Positions 22,341 through 33,084 of a DNA stretch of 64,000 nucleotides are shown in pieces. The stretch is from Noviherbaspirillum suwonense (lineage in GTDB: Bacteria > Pseudomonadota > Gammaproteobacteria > Burkholderiales > Burkholderiaceae_D). Both the position numbers and the translations under genes were made by a program. The stretch is from the NCBI RefSeq assembly GCF_900182955.1, contig NZ_FXUL01000023.1, forward strand, positions 1 through 64,000, written 5' to 3'. The notes under the pieces were generated by a model, which worked only from the letters and a program-made list of their open reading frames with translations, had not been told where the DNA came from and ran no database searches. The stretch's first letter is position 1; every line of letters begins with the position of its first letter.

Positions 22341-23170
22341 GCGTGGTCATGCAGATTTCGGATACCCATTTCGGCACCGAGCAGCCTGATGTGGTCGAGG
22401 CGCTGCTGCGCATGTTCAAGGAAGAGAAGCCCGACCTGGTCATCCTGTCGGGCGACATCACCCAGCGCGCGCGCCGCAGCCAGTTCGCCGCCGCCCGCGC
22501 CTTTGCCGACCGGCTGGCGCCGACGCCGCTGGTGGCCATTCCCGGCAACCATGACATACCGCTGCTGAACATGGGCATGCGCCTGCTGGCGCCGTACGCC
22601 AATTACAGCCGCGCGTTCGGGGCCGAACTGGAGCCCGAGTTTTCCGCGCCGCAGCTGCTGGTGATCGGCGTGAACACGACCCGCCCGTACAAGCATGCGG
22701 ATGGCGAGGTGTCGGTGGCGCAGGTGCAGCGCGTCGCCACCCGGCTGATGCGGGCGTCGCCGGAACAGCTGCGCATCGTCGTCACGCACCAGCCCATCTG
22801 CGCGCTCGTGCCCGAGGACGAGGTCAATGTGCTGCAGGGCCATGCGGGCGCGGTGCGGCGCTGGGCCGAGGCGGGCGCCGACCTGGTGCTGGGCGGGCAT
22901 ATACACCTGCCCTATGTCATCCCGCTCAATGAACGCCATCCCTACCTGGCGCGGCGGATGTGGGCCGTGCAGGCCGGCACCGCGGTGTCGTCGAGGCTGC
23001 GCCACGGCGCCAATAACTCGGTCAACCTGATCCGCTATGCCGACGGCCAGCGGCCAGCCTGGGCCTGCAGCATCGAACGCTGGGATTTCCAGCCGCAGAA
23101 CCGTCACTTCATGCCGGTCAACATCACCGCACTCGACCTCGACCGCAGCCTGGCCGCGGTCGCACCCTAA
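22337..23170 (+). CDS. Calcineurin-like metallophosphoesterase
   Basis: The protein has 277 residues. The full metal-ligand set is visible: QISDTHFG (Asp, His), ILSGDITQ (Asp), IPGNHDIPL (Asn, His), VTHQPI (His) and GGHIHLPY (His-x-His). This fits class III phosphodiesterases of the CpdA/lpxH/ICC group. It overlaps the lipid kinase gene by four bases, so the pair may act on the same phospholipid or cyclic-nucleotide pool; that is inference. No signal peptide is present. Confidence 0.9.
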   Translation: MSVVMQISDTHFGTEQPDVVEALLRMFKEEKPDLVILSGDITQRARRSQFAAARAFADRLAPTPLVAIPGNHDIPLLNMGMRLLAPYANYSRAFGAELEPEFSAPQLLVIGVNTTRPYKHADGEVSVAQVQRVATRLMRASPEQLRIVVTHQPICALVPEDEVNVLQGHAGAVRRWAEAGADLVLGGHIHLPYVIPLNERHPYLARRMWAVQAGTAVSSRLRHGANNSVNLIRYADGQRPAWACSIERWDFQPQNRHFMPVNITALDLDRSLAAVAP

Positions 23171-23193
23171 TCTCAATAACCAAGGAGTTCTTA

Positions 23194-24117
23194 ATGGCAG
23201 CAAGCAGCCTGTTGGCGCTGATTGACGACATCGCCACCATCCTCGACGATGTATCGGTAATGGCCAAGGTGGCTGTGAAGAAAACCACCGGCGTTCTCGG
23301 CGACGACCTGGCGCTCAATGCGCAGCAGGTCACCGGCGTGAATGCCGACCGCGAGCTGCCGGTGGTATGGGCGGTCGCGAAGGGATCGATGCTGAACAAG
23401 CTGATCCTGGTGCCGGCGGCGCTGGCCATCAGCGCCTTCGTGCCGTGGCTGATCACGCCGCTGCTGATGCTGGGCGGCGCCTACCTGTGCTTCGAGGGAT
23501 TCGAAAAGGTCGCGCACCGCTTCTGGCCGCATGGCGGCGACGAGGAGCACGAAAAGCTGGCGCTTGCGCTGGCCGACCCCAAGGTCGACATGGTCGCGCT
23601 GGAAAAGGACAAGATCAAGGGCGCGGTGCGCACCGACTTCATCCTGTCGGCCGAGATCATCGCCATCACGCTGGGCGTGGTCGCGAATGCGCCGCTGCTG
23701 ACGCAGGTGACGGTGCTGGCCAGCATTGCCATCGCAATGACCATCGGCGTCTATGGCCTGGTCGCGGGCATCGTCAAGCTGGACGATGCCGGCCTTTACC
23801 TGAGCCAGCAGGCGGGCGGTTTCCAGCGCAGCCTGGGACGGGCCATCCTGGTCGGCGCGCCGTGGATGATGAAATCGCTTTCCATCATCGGCACGGCCGC
23901 GATGTTCATGGTGGGGGGCGGCATCCTGGTGCATGGCGTGCCGGCGCTTGGCGAGATGATGCATCACATCGAGGAAAGCGCGCATGCATTGCCGGGCGTG
24001 GGCGGCGTGCTCGGCTGGCTGGCCAATCCGCTGGGCGGCGCGATTGCAGGCATCGTCGCCGGCGGCATCGTGTTCATGGTGGTGAGCCTGGCGAAGCGGC
24101 TGTTCAAGCGCGGATAA
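23194..24117 (+). CDS. DUF808 family inner-membrane protein (YedI-like)
   Basis: The protein has 307 residues. The N-terminus (SSLLALIDDIATILDDVSVM) followed by KVAVKKTTGVLGDDLALNA is diagnostic of DUF808. Six or more hydrophobic segments follow, including LILVPAALAISAFVPWL and two near the C-terminus. Function is unknown. A ribosome site AAGGAG precedes the ATG, 24 bases after the phosphoesterase. The stop codon lies inside the first copy of a short tandem repeat at 24108-24156. Confidence 0.9.
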   Translation: MAASSLLALIDDIATILDDVSVMAKVAVKKTTGVLGDDLALNAQQVTGVNADRELPVVWAVAKGSMLNKLILVPAALAISAFVPWLITPLLMLGGAYLCFEGFEKVAHRFWPHGGDEEHEKLALALADPKVDMVALEKDKIKGAVRTDFILSAEIIAITLGVVANAPLLTQVTVLASIAIAMTIGVYGLVAGIVKLDDAGLYLSQQAGGFQRSLGRAILVGAPWMMKSLSIIGTAAMFMVGGGILVHGVPALGEMMHHIEESAHALPGVGGVLGWLANPLGGAIAGIVAGGIVFMVVSLAKRLFKRG

Positions 24118-24156
24118 AACAGCGCGGATAGCCGGCGCGGATAAGCAGCGCGGATA
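24108..24156 (+). repeat. Four tandem GCGCGGATA repeats
   Basis: The 9-mer GCGCGGATA occurs at 24108, 24122, 24135 and 24148, a period of 13-14 bases. The first copy supplies the DUF808 stop codon (TAA at 24115-24117). The array fills most of the gap before the acylase gene. Confidence 0.75.
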
Positions 24157-24183
24157 AAAAAATCAACTATAAGGAGACGAAGG

Positions 24184-26604
24184 ATGCAAATCGTATTGCG
24201 CACATTGCCGGCGGCCGTGCTGGCCACGCTGGCACTTTCCCTGGTCCCGGCGCTGCCGGCCGAGGCCAGGCAGGCGATGGAGATGGAGACCCATCGCGTG
24301 GCCGGGCTGTCCAGGCCGGCCGAGATCCTGGTCGACCGGTGGGGCGTGCCGCATATCTATGCGCGCAGCCAGGACGATGCGATCTTCGCGCAGGGCTTCA
24401 ATGCCGCGCGCGACCGCCTGTTCCAGATCGACCTGTGGCGCCGGCGCGGGCTGGGCCAGCTGGCCGAAGTGATGGGGCCGGCCTATGTCGCGCAGGACGA
24501 GGCGACCCGGCTCTTCCTGTACCGGGGCGACATGCAGCGCGAGTGGCGCGCCTACGGCGACGACGCCGAGCGCATGGCCCGCGCGTTCACCGCCGGCATC
24601 AACGCCTATGTCGACTTCCTGCAGGCGCACCCGGAGCGCATGCCCTTCGAATTCAAGACGCTGGGCTATGCGCCGGCGAAGTGGCAGCCGGAGGACGTGG
24701 TGCGCATCCGCAGCCATGGCCTCACCCGCAACCTCAACAGCGAAGTCGCGCGCGCCGCGGTCGCCTGCAAGGCCGACCTGAAGTCGGACGAGGTGCGCTT
24801 CGGCCTGACGCCGCCGTGGCAGGCGGCGATGCCGGACGGGCTGGACCCGTGCCTGCCCAAGGACCTGCTGGCGGTGTTCCGGCTGGCGACGCAGCAGGTG
24901 CGGATCAAGAAGGACTCGGTGCGCGCGGCGGCTGCCGGCGCCGACATCCGGCTGGCCGCCGAAAGCAATCCCGAAGCGACCGAGGGCAGCAACAACTGGG
25001 TCGTCGCGCCGTCGAAGTCGGCCACCGGCCGCGCCATCATGGCGAACGACCCGCACCGCGCCTATTCGACGCCGTCGCTGCGCTACATCGTCCACCTGAA
25101 CGCGCCCGGCATGAACGTGATCGGGGCAGGGGAGCCGGCGCTGCCCGGCATCTCCATCGGGCACAACGGCACCATCGCGTTCGGGCTGACCATCTTCAAC
25201 ATTGACCAGGAAGACCTGTACGTCTACGAACTGAACCCGGAGCGGCCGAACGAGTACCGCTACCGCGGCCAGTGGGAGCCGTTCCGCGTGGTGCAGGAAC
25301 AGGTGGCGGTGCGCGGCGGCGCGCCGGCCACGGTCGAGCTGCGCTACACGCGCCACGGCCCGGTGATCTTCGTCGAAAAGGAAAAGAACCGCGCGTTCGC
25401 CGTGCGCTCGGGCTGGCTGGAGCCGGGCATGGCGCCGTACTTCGGCAGCGTCGGCTACATGCAGGCGAAGAATTTCCGCGACTTCAAGAAGGCCATGCTG
25501 AACTGGGGCGCGCCGACCGAGAATCAGGTGTATGCGGACGTGCACGGCAACATCGGCTGGGTGCCGGGCGGCCTGGCGCCGAAACGGCCCAACTGGGACG
25601 GCCTGCTGCCGGTGCCGGGCGACGGCCGCTATGAATGGGACGGCTTCTGGTCCGGCAACGAGATGCCGTACAGCTATAACCCGGCGAACGGCTGGTTTTC
25701 CTCGTCCAATGAAATGAACCTGCCGGCCGACTACCCGTACAAGGAGCGCAAGCTGGGCTTCGAATGGACCAACGGCTCGCGCCATGCGCGCATTGAGGAA
25801 GTGCTGGCGGCCACGCCCAGGGTGTCGATCGAGGATTCGATGCGGCTGCAGAACGACGACCTGGCGATCCCGGCGCGGCGGCTGGTCGCGCTGGTGCAGC
25901 CGCTGAGCGCGGCCGACCCGAAGGCGCACGCGGCGCAGCGTGTCTTCACCGGCTGGGACTATGTCGAGCGCGCCGACTCGGCGCCGGCGGCCCTGTATGA
26001 AGTCTGGCTGTCGCGGCATTTGGGGAATGCCTTCAAGAAGGCGGTGCTGACGCCGGAAGCGGCGGCCGCGATGGGCGCGCCGGACGTGGCCGTGGTGCTC
26101 GACGCGCTGGAAAAGCCGGATGCGCTGTTCGGCGCCGACGCGCAGGCCCGCCGCAACGCGGTGCTGCTGGAAAGCCTGGCCGGCGCCTATGCCGAGCTGG
26201 AGAAACTGCAGGGACCGGAGCCGTCGCAGTGGCAGTGGGGGAAACTGCACCATACGCTGATGGAGCATCCGCTGGCCGCGGCGATGGATGAGGCCGGCAA
26301 GGCGCGCCTGAATGTCGGCCCGCTGCCCAAGCGCGGCGGCGCCTACACGCCGAACCAGTCGACCTACCGGGCCACCGACTTTCGGCAGACCAACGGCCCG
26401 TCCTTCCGCGTGGTGGTGGACGTGGGCAACTGGGACAACTCGCGCGCGGTCAATGCGCCGGGACAGTCCGGCGACCCGGACAGCCCGCATTACCGCGACC
26501 TGGCGGACATGTGGCTGAAGGGCGATTACTTTCCGCTGCTGTATTCACGGGCGAAAGTGGTCGAATCGACGCGCCAGCGCATCCGCCTGCAACCGGTGAA
26601 ATAG
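24184..26604 (+). CDS. Penicillin acylase family N-terminal nucleophile hydrolase
   Basis: The protein has 806 residues. A Sec signal peptide (about 1-28, cleavage after AEA) directs it to the periplasm. The small-subunit signature VDRWGVPHIYARSQDDAIF is followed by a linker, and the self-cleavage site is predicted before Ser269 in EGSNNWVVA, which becomes the catalytic N-terminal serine. Family members cleave penicillins, N-acyl-homoserine lactones or other amides. The length and GSNNW motif fit the acyl-homoserine-lactone acylase/aculeacin branch, but the substrate cannot be fixed. A GGAG site precedes the ATG. Confidence 0.92.
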   Translation: MQIVLRTLPAAVLATLALSLVPALPAEARQAMEMETHRVAGLSRPAEILVDRWGVPHIYARSQDDAIFAQGFNAARDRLFQIDLWRRRGLGQLAEVMGPAYVAQDEATRLFLYRGDMQREWRAYGDDAERMARAFTAGINAYVDFLQAHPERMPFEFKTLGYAPAKWQPEDVVRIRSHGLTRNLNSEVARAAVACKADLKSDEVRFGLTPPWQAAMPDGLDPCLPKDLLAVFRLATQQVRIKKDSVRAAAAGADIRLAAESNPEATEGSNNWVVAPSKSATGRAIMANDPHRAYSTPSLRYIVHLNAPGMNVIGAGEPALPGISIGHNGTIAFGLTIFNIDQEDLYVYELNPERPNEYRYRGQWEPFRVVQEQVAVRGGAPATVELRYTRHGPVIFVEKEKNRAFAVRSGWLEPGMAPYFGSVGYMQAKNFRDFKKAMLNWGAPTENQVYADVHGNIGWVPGGLAPKRPNWDGLLPVPGDGRYEWDGFWSGNEMPYSYNPANGWFSSSNEMNLPADYPYKERKLGFEWTNGSRHARIEEVLAATPRVSIEDSMRLQNDDLAIPARRLVALVQPLSAADPKAHAAQRVFTGWDYVERADSAPAALYEVWLSRHLGNAFKKAVLTPEAAAAMGAPDVAVVLDALEKPDALFGADAQARRNAVLLESLAGAYAELEKLQGPEPSQWQWGKLHHTLMEHPLAAAMDEAGKARLNVGPLPKRGGAYTPNQSTYRATDFRQTNGPSFRVVVDVGNWDNSRAVNAPGQSGDPDSPHYRDLADMWLKGDYFPLLYSRAKVVESTRQRIRLQPVK

Positions 26605-26665
26605 CACGCTGCAAGCCGCGCGCAAGCTGCTGTTTCGGCACGGCGGCTTGCTGCCGGAGCAGCAA

Positions 26666-26701
26666 TGCACATAATTTCAAATAAATTGCACATACGTTCA
26701 A
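26666..26701 (+). promoter_or_regulatory. Tandem operator boxes at the ugpB promoter
   Basis: Two boxes, TGCACATAATTTCAA (26666-26680) and TGCACATACGTTCAA (26687-26701), lie 21 bp apart, two helical turns. The second overlaps the -35 element. The same boxes with the same spacing stand at the glpD promoter, which points to one shared regulator, most simply the SorC-type protein encoded at 32050. Box position predicts repression. Confidence 0.75.
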
Positions 26702-26714
26702 CATCAGTTATATT
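26686..26714 (+). promoter_or_regulatory. ugpB promoter
   Basis: TTGCAC (26686-26691) and TATATT (26709-26714) are 17 bp apart. The leader is about 95 bases long before ugpB. Confidence 0.75.
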
Positions 26715-26815
26715 CTCGCCAGCTTTCATGCTGGCAAACTTGCAGCGCAAGCCGACGATGGACCGTGTCGTAGCTGCCACGACAGTCCGCGCGAGAATAT
26801 TGACAGGAGATCCGT

Positions 26816-28126
26816 ATGTCCCACGCCAGAAAGGCGCTCTGCGTTGCCGTCCTGGGCGCCGCAAGCCTCACCTCCGCCCACGCGGCAACTGAAATCAGCT
26901 GGTGGTATTCGATGACCGGCGCGCTGAGCGATCGCGTGCTGGGACTGGCCGACCAGTTCAACAAGAGCCAGTCCGAATACAAGATCACGGCCACCTACAA
27001 GGGCGGCTACGACGAAGCGATGGCCGCCGCCATCGCCGCCTACCGCGCCGGCAATGCGCCCAACATCCTGCAGGTGTTCGAAGTCGGCACCGCGACCATG
27101 ATGCAGTCCAAGGGCGCGATCGTCCCGGTGGCCGAGCTGATGAAGCAGGCTGGCGAGAGTTTCGATCCGTCGGCCTACGTGCCGGCGGTGTCCGGCTACT
27201 ACACGTCGGCCCGCGGCGACATGCAGTCGCTGCCGTTCAATGCATCGACCACGGTCTTCTACTACAACAAGGACAAGTTCGCGAAAGCCGGCCTGGACCC
27301 GGAGAAGGCGCCGGTGACCTGGCAGGAAGTCGTGTCGGCGGCCGCCAAGCTCAAGGCCAGCGGCGAGAAATGCCCGTACACCACCGGCTGGCAGTCGTGG
27401 GTGCACCTCGAAAGCTTTTCGGCCTGGCATAACGTCGAGTTCGCCAGCAAGGGCAACGGCCTGGGCGGCCTGGACACGCGCCTGAAGTTCAACAGCCCGC
27501 TGCATGTGCGCCATATCGAAAACCTGTCGAACTGGATGAAGCAGGGTTATTTCAGCTACGGCGGACGCAAGAGCGAGCCGGATGCCAAGTTCTTCTCCGG
27601 CGAATGCGCGATGCTGACGTCGTCGAGCGCCACCTACGCGAACATCGCGAAGAACGCGAAGTTCAAGTTCGCGGTGGCGGCGCTGCCTTATTACAACGAC
27701 GTGCCGGGCGCGCCGCAGAACACCGTGATCGGCGGCGCTTCGCTGTGGGCCATGAGCGGCAAGAAGGCGGAAGAAAACAAGGGCGTCGCCCAGTTCTTCA
27801 AGTTCCTGTCGCAGCCCGAAGTGCAGGCCAAGTGGCACCAGGACACGAACTACCTGCCCACCACCAAGGCGGCGTACGACATGACCAAGAAGTCCGGCTT
27901 CTATGAAAAGAACCCGGGCACCGACGTCGCCGTGCAGCAGATGATCGTCAAGACCACCGACAAGTCCCGCGGCATCCGCCTGGGCAATTTCGTGCAGATC
28001 CGCAACGTGATCGACGAAGAGCTGGAAAACGTCTGGGCCGGCAAGAAAACCGCGAAGGAAGCGCTGGACGCAGCGGTCAAGCGCGGCGACGAGCAGCTGG
28101 TCCGATTCGAAAAGGCCAACCGCTAG
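26816..28126 (+). CDS. ugpB: sn-Glycerol-3-phosphate ABC transporter, substrate-binding protein
   Basis: The protein has 436 residues, the usual length of UgpB. The signal peptide ends about AHA (residue 21). The start of the mature protein, [20 protein letters not shown], and the internal [13 protein letters not shown] are UgpB signatures. It binds glycerol-3-phosphate or glycerophosphodiesters in the periplasm and delivers them to UgpAE. An AGGAG lies seven bases before the ATG. It starts the ugpBAEC operon. Confidence 0.95.
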   Translation: MSHARKALCVAVLGAASLTSAHAATEISWWYSMTGALSDRVLGLADQFNKSQSEYKITATYKGGYDEAMAAAIAAYRAGNAPNILQVFEVGTATMMQSKGAIVPVAELMKQAGESFDPSAYVPAVSGYYTSARGDMQSLPFNASTTVFYYNKDKFAKAGLDPEKAPVTWQEVVSAAAKLKASGEKCPYTTGWQSWVHLESFSAWHNVEFASKGNGLGGLDTRLKFNSPLHVRHIENLSNWMKQGYFSYGGRKSEPDAKFFSGECAMLTSSSATYANIAKNAKFKFAVAALPYYNDVPGAPQNTVIGGASLWAMSGKKAEENKGVAQFFKFLSQPEVQAKWHQDTNYLPTTKAAYDMTKKSGFYEKNPGTDVAVQQMIVKTTDKSRGIRLGNFVQIRNVIDEELENVWAGKKTAKEALDAAVKRGDEQLVRFEKANR

Positions 28127-28149
28127 TCGGCAGGCATACAAGAGCCATC

Positions 28150-29034
28150 ATGGAAAAACGCGCCCGCTACAAATCTGCCTGGTTGCCCTACGCCCTCGTG
28201 GCGCCGCAGCTTATCGTATCCGTACTCTTCTTCTTCTGGCCTGCGGTGCAGGCGCTGTACCAGTCGGTGCTGCTGCAGGACGCCTTCGGCAGCAGCGTGC
28301 AGTTTGTCTGGTTCGAGAACTTCGAGAACCTCTGGAACGACCCGAACTACCTGGAGTCCTTCAAGACAACCGCGATCTTCTCGGTGTCGGTGGCCGTGCT
28401 GGGACTGGCGATCTCGCTGATCCTCGCGGTCTTTGCCGACCGCGTCGTGCGCGGCACGGCGGTCTACCGCACCTTTCTGATCTGGCCGTATGCGGTGGCG
28501 CCGGTGGTGGTGGGCGTGCTGTGGATGTTTCTGCTGAGCCCGTCGCTGGGCATCATCTCGCATGCGCTGCGGCCGCTCGGCATCGAGTGGAACCATGCGC
28601 TCAACGGCAGGCACGCGATGATACTGATCGTGATTGCCGCGGTGTGGAAGCAGATCAGCTATAACTTCCTGTTCTTCCTGGCCGGCCTGCAGTCGATCCC
28701 GAAGTCGCTGATCGAGGCCGCCGCGATCGACGGCGCCGGCCCGGTGCGCCGTTTCTTCAGCATCGTCTTCCCGCTGCTGTCGCCGACCAGCTTCTTCCTG
28801 CTGGTGATTAACATCGTCTACGCGTTCTTCGACACCTTCGGCATCATCGAGGCGACCACGTCCGGCGGTCCGGGCAAGGACACCGAGATCCTGGTCTACA
28901 AGGTGTTCTCGGACGGCTTCAAGGGCGGCGACCTCGGCGGCTCGGCAGCGCAGTCCGTGGTGCTGATGTTCATCGTTATCACGCTTACCGTGGTCCAGTT
29001 CCGTTACGTTGAAAAGAAAGTGAATTACTCATGA
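28150..29034 (+). CDS. ugpA: Glycerol-3-phosphate ABC transporter permease UgpA
   Basis: The protein has 294 residues with six predicted membrane segments. The cytoplasmic EAA loop, [17 protein letters not shown], which contacts the ATPase, is clear. It begins 24 bases after ugpB, and its stop overlaps the ugpE start in an ATGA. Confidence 0.95.
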   Translation: MEKRARYKSAWLPYALVAPQLIVSVLFFFWPAVQALYQSVLLQDAFGSSVQFVWFENFENLWNDPNYLESFKTTAIFSVSVAVLGLAISLILAVFADRVVRGTAVYRTFLIWPYAVAPVVVGVLWMFLLSPSLGIISHALRPLGIEWNHALNGRHAMILIVIAAVWKQISYNFLFFLAGLQSIPKSLIEAAAIDGAGPVRRFFSIVFPLLSPTSFFLLVINIVYAFFDTFGIIEATTSGGPGKDTEILVYKVFSDGFKGGDLGGSAAQSVVLMFIVITLTVVQFRYVEKKVNYS

Positions 29035-29879
29035 TCGAGCGTAGACCCATTCTCGACATGATCAGCCACCTGGTGCTGATCCTGGGCGTGCTGATCGTCG
29101 CATTCCCCATCTATGTCGCCTTCGTCGCCAGCACGCAGACAGTCGAGCAGTCGTCGATGTCGCCGATCTCGCTGATACCGGGCGACCAGTTCATCCAGAA
29201 CTATTCGCAGGTGCTGGGCACTGGCACCACCCGCGTCGCGGTGGCCCCGGTCGGCCGCATGATGTGGGTCAGCCTGGTGTCGGCGCTGGCCATCGCCATC
29301 GGCAAGATCGCGATCTCGATGCTGTCGGCCTTCGCGCTGGTCTACTTCCGCTTCCCGGGACGCAACCTGTTCTTCTGGATGATCTTCCTGACCCTGATGC
29401 TGCCGGTGGAGGTGCGCATCACGCCGACCTACAAGGTGGTGTCCGACCTCGGCATGCTCAACAGTTATGCCGGGCTGACCGTGCCGCTGATGGCCTCGGC
29501 CACCGCGACTTTCCTGTTCCGGCAGTTCTTCCTGACCGTGCCCGACGAGCTTGCGGAGGCGGCGCGCATCGACGGCGCCGGGCCGATGCGTTTCTTCAAG
29601 GACGTGATCTGGCCGCTCTCGCGCACCAATGTGCTGGCGCTGTTCGTCATCATGTTCATCTACGGCTGGAACCAGTACCTGTGGCCGCTGCTGATCGCGA
29701 CCGAGCAGGACATGTACCCGATCGGCATCGGCATCAAGCGCCTGATCGCCGGCGGCGACGCGGCAGTGGAATGGAATATGGTGATGGCCACCCTGATCAT
29801 GGCGATGCTTCCGCCGGGCCTGGTCGTGGTCATCATGCAGAAATGGTTCGTCAAGGGCCTGGTCGATTCGGAGAAGTAG
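29031..29879 (+). CDS. ugpE: Glycerol-3-phosphate ABC transporter permease UgpE
   Basis: The protein has 282 residues with six membrane segments. It is the second half of the heterodimeric channel, with the EAA loop [17 protein letters not shown]. Start and stop fit the UgpE length. It is translationally coupled to ugpA by a four-base overlap. Confidence 0.95.
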   Translation: MIERRPILDMISHLVLILGVLIVAFPIYVAFVASTQTVEQSSMSPISLIPGDQFIQNYSQVLGTGTTRVAVAPVGRMMWVSLVSALAIAIGKIAISMLSAFALVYFRFPGRNLFFWMIFLTLMLPVEVRITPTYKVVSDLGMLNSYAGLTVPLMASATATFLFRQFFLTVPDELAEAARIDGAGPMRFFKDVIWPLSRTNVLALFVIMFIYGWNQYLWPLLIATEQDMYPIGIGIKRLIAGGDAAVEWNMVMATLIMAMLPPGLVVVIMQKWFVKGLVDSEK

Positions 29880-29942
29880 ACCAGCCGGCAGGCGCGTAGA
29901 AATCAGACCGCGGCAACCGTGCCGCGGCACAGGAAAAACCCC

Positions 29943-31013
<1,071 letters not shown>

Positions 31014-31062
31014 TATCGCTGCCCTCGATGGCGGCATAATAAAAAGCAAACGGAGGGACGAC

Positions 31063-31956
31063 ATGGGCAGGCTTGCATTCCGATTCCTTGCGCTGATGGC
31101 GCTCTGCGGCTCCGCCGGCGCGGCCGACGTGCTGGGCGCCAGGCCCGCGCACCTTGGCGCCGAGCTCCCGGCCGTTCCCAACGCCGAGGCGATCGCGAAC
31201 CGCATCTGGGCGCCGGAGATCGACGCCGGCTATGTGCCGCAGGGCGTGACGGTCGCGAACGGCGAGGTGCTGATATCGAGCTACCGCAGCACCGACCCCA
31301 AGGTCGGCACCGGGCCGTGCCGGGTCCACCGGATCGATCCGGCCAGCGGCCGCACGGTCGGGCAGTTCGACATGCCGCCGGGCTGCGGCCATGCCGGCGG
31401 CATGGCGTACCTGGGGCAGGGCATGCTGCTGGTGGCCGACACCCGCAGGCTGTACAAGATCGACATGAAGCGCGCCTTTGCCGGCGAGGCCGACGCGGTG
31501 GTCGCCACGCTGAACCTGACCGGCGGGATGAAGGGTTCGCTGGTCGACTTCGACGGCAAGTCCATCTTCATCGCCTCGTCCGAGAAGGATGCGTCCAAGG
31601 CCCAGGCCTTCTTCCTGCCGCTGTCGCTGTTCGACACGCACAACGGCGCGACGCTGGAGCCGTCGCAGGCCAGCCGCAGCTTCGCGATCCCGGCGGAGGC
31701 GCAGGGCGCCGCCTTCGATCGCGACGGCGGCCTGTGGATGACCTTTTCCAACAGCAAGTTCGGCCGCCTGCAGAAACTCGATCCGGCCAGCGGCGCGGTG
31801 CTGGCCTCGCATGACATGGTGATCGGCATCGAGGACATCGCATTCGACGAGACCGGGCGCCTGTGGACGGTTTCCGAGGCAGGCTCGCTGCGCTGGTCGC
31901 GCTGGCAGGTGTCCTACCCGGTCGTGTTTTCGATCGATCCGCAGCGGCTGCGGTAA
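31063..31956 (+). CDS. Secreted propeller-like protein of unknown function
   Basis: The protein has 297 residues and I do not recognise a named family. A signal peptide (about 1-21, ending SAGA) is followed by repeated strand-turn units such as QGVTVANGEVLISSYRS, GGMAYLGQGMLLVADTRRLYKID, GAAFDRDGGLWMTFSNSKFGRLQKLD and IEDIAFDETGRLWTVSEAG. These read like a six-bladed beta-propeller of the gluconolactonase or strictosidine-synthase-like type. It sits inside the ugp cluster, 49 bases after ugpC with a good GGAGGG site, so a periplasmic role linked to glycerophosphodiester use is possible but unproven. Confidence 0.8.
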   Translation: MGRLAFRFLALMALCGSAGAADVLGARPAHLGAELPAVPNAEAIANRIWAPEIDAGYVPQGVTVANGEVLISSYRSTDPKVGTGPCRVHRIDPASGRTVGQFDMPPGCGHAGGMAYLGQGMLLVADTRRLYKIDMKRAFAGEADAVVATLNLTGGMKGSLVDFDGKSIFIASSEKDASKAQAFFLPLSLFDTHNGATLEPSQASRSFAIPAEAQGAAFDRDGGLWMTFSNSKFGRLQKLDPASGAVLASHDMVIGIEDIAFDETGRLWTVSEAGSLRWSRWQVSYPVVFSIDPQRLR

Positions 31957-32049
31957 AAGGGCGCGACGCACGCCGTATCATGACGACGATGGACACATTC
32001 ACCAGCAGTGCCGGCCGCCCCAGGCCGCCGGCTGCCTCCGGAGGCCGGC

Positions 32050-33084
32050 ATGCGCGAAGATAAGCAGATCGTTCCCTCCACCGACGACTCGGCGCAGTAC
32101 ATCAACGCCGTCACGGTGGCGCGGCTGTACTACTACCAGGACATGACCACCACGGTCATCGCGCGCGAGCTGAACCTGTCGCGCTCCAAGGTTTCGCGCC
32201 TGCTCAGCTTTGCGCGCGACAACGGCCTCGTGGAAATCCACATCAACGACCCGCGCGACCATCCGCAGCAGGTCGAGGCCGCGCTCAAGGAGCGCTTCGG
32301 CCTGCCGCATGCGCACGTGGTCACGGTGCCGGAGATGGGCGGCGAGCGCGAGTGGCTGGAGCGTGTCGCCAGCCACGCCGCCAGCTACCTGAACCGGCTG
32401 GTGCAGTCGAACATGGTGATCGGCCTGGCCTGGGGCAACACGGTCAACGAGATCGTCTCGCGCCTCACGCCCAAGGCGACCGTCAACGTCGAAGTCGTGC
32501 AGCTTAACGGCTCGGGCACGACGCACAGCATGTCGAACGCATTCAGCAGCGAGATCATCATGCGCTTCGCCACCAACTATGGCGCGCGGCCGCAGCCCTT
32601 CCCGGTGCCGGCGTTCTTCGACTATGCCGAAACCAAGACCGCGCTGTGGCGCGAACGCAGCGTGCGCCGGCTGGTGGAGCTGCAGCAGCGCTGCGACATC
32701 CTGCTCTACAGCGTCGGCGCGCTGGCGGCCGAAGTGCCCAGCCAGATCCATAGCGGCGGCTACCTCGACCCGCAGGACCTGCAGGCCGTGACCGAGGCGG
32801 GCGCGGTCGGCGACATCGCGACCGTGTTCTTCCGGGCCGACGGCAGCTACAGCGACATCGCGCTCAACAGCCGCACCAGCGGACCCGACCTCGAACTGTT
32901 CCGGCGGGCCAGGCATTCGATCTGCGTGGCGTCGGGACGCGGCAAGATCGAAGGATTGCGGGCGGCCCTGAAAGGCGGCTTCATCAATGAACTGATCATC
33001 GATGAGCCGACCGCCAGGCTGCTGCTCGAAACCAGTAACGCCGATGAAGCGGCGCAGAAAACCCCAGATGACCGACACCGTTGA
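32050..33084 (+). CDS. SorC/DeoR-type sugar-binding transcriptional regulator
   Basis: The protein has 344 residues. The N-terminal helix-turn-helix is MTTTVIARELNLSRSKVSRL (about 32-55), followed by the SorC sugar-phosphate-binding domain with VIGLAWGNTVNEIVSRL and GAVGDIATVFFRADG. Members bind phosphorylated sugars or polyols as inducers. The ATG at 32050 is chosen over an in-frame GTG at 32008 because GGAGG lies five bases upstream. It lies within the ugp cluster and is the best candidate to bind the boxes at ugpB and glpD. Its end overlaps the mgtC-like gene by 17 bases. Confidence 0.9.
   Translation: MREDKQIVPSTDDSAQYINAVTVARLYYYQDMTTTVIARELNLSRSKVSRLLSFARDNGLVEIHINDPRDHPQQVEAALKERFGLPHAHVVTVPEMGGEREWLERVASHAASYLNRLVQSNMVIGLAWGNTVNEIVSRLTPKATVNVEVVQLNGSGTTHSMSNAFSSEIIMRFATNYGARPQPFPVPAFFDYAETKTALWRERSVRRLVELQQRCDILLYSVGALAAEVPSQIHSGGYLDPQDLQAVTEAGAVGDIATVFFRADGSYSDIALNSRTSGPDLELFRRARHSICVASGRGKIEGLRAALKGGFINELIIDEPTARLLLETSNADEAAQKTPDDRHR

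Noticed and set aside
32008-32050. GTG start for the SorC-type regulator
   Set aside because: The ATG at 32050 has GGAGG at the right distance, and the added residues are not conserved-looking.
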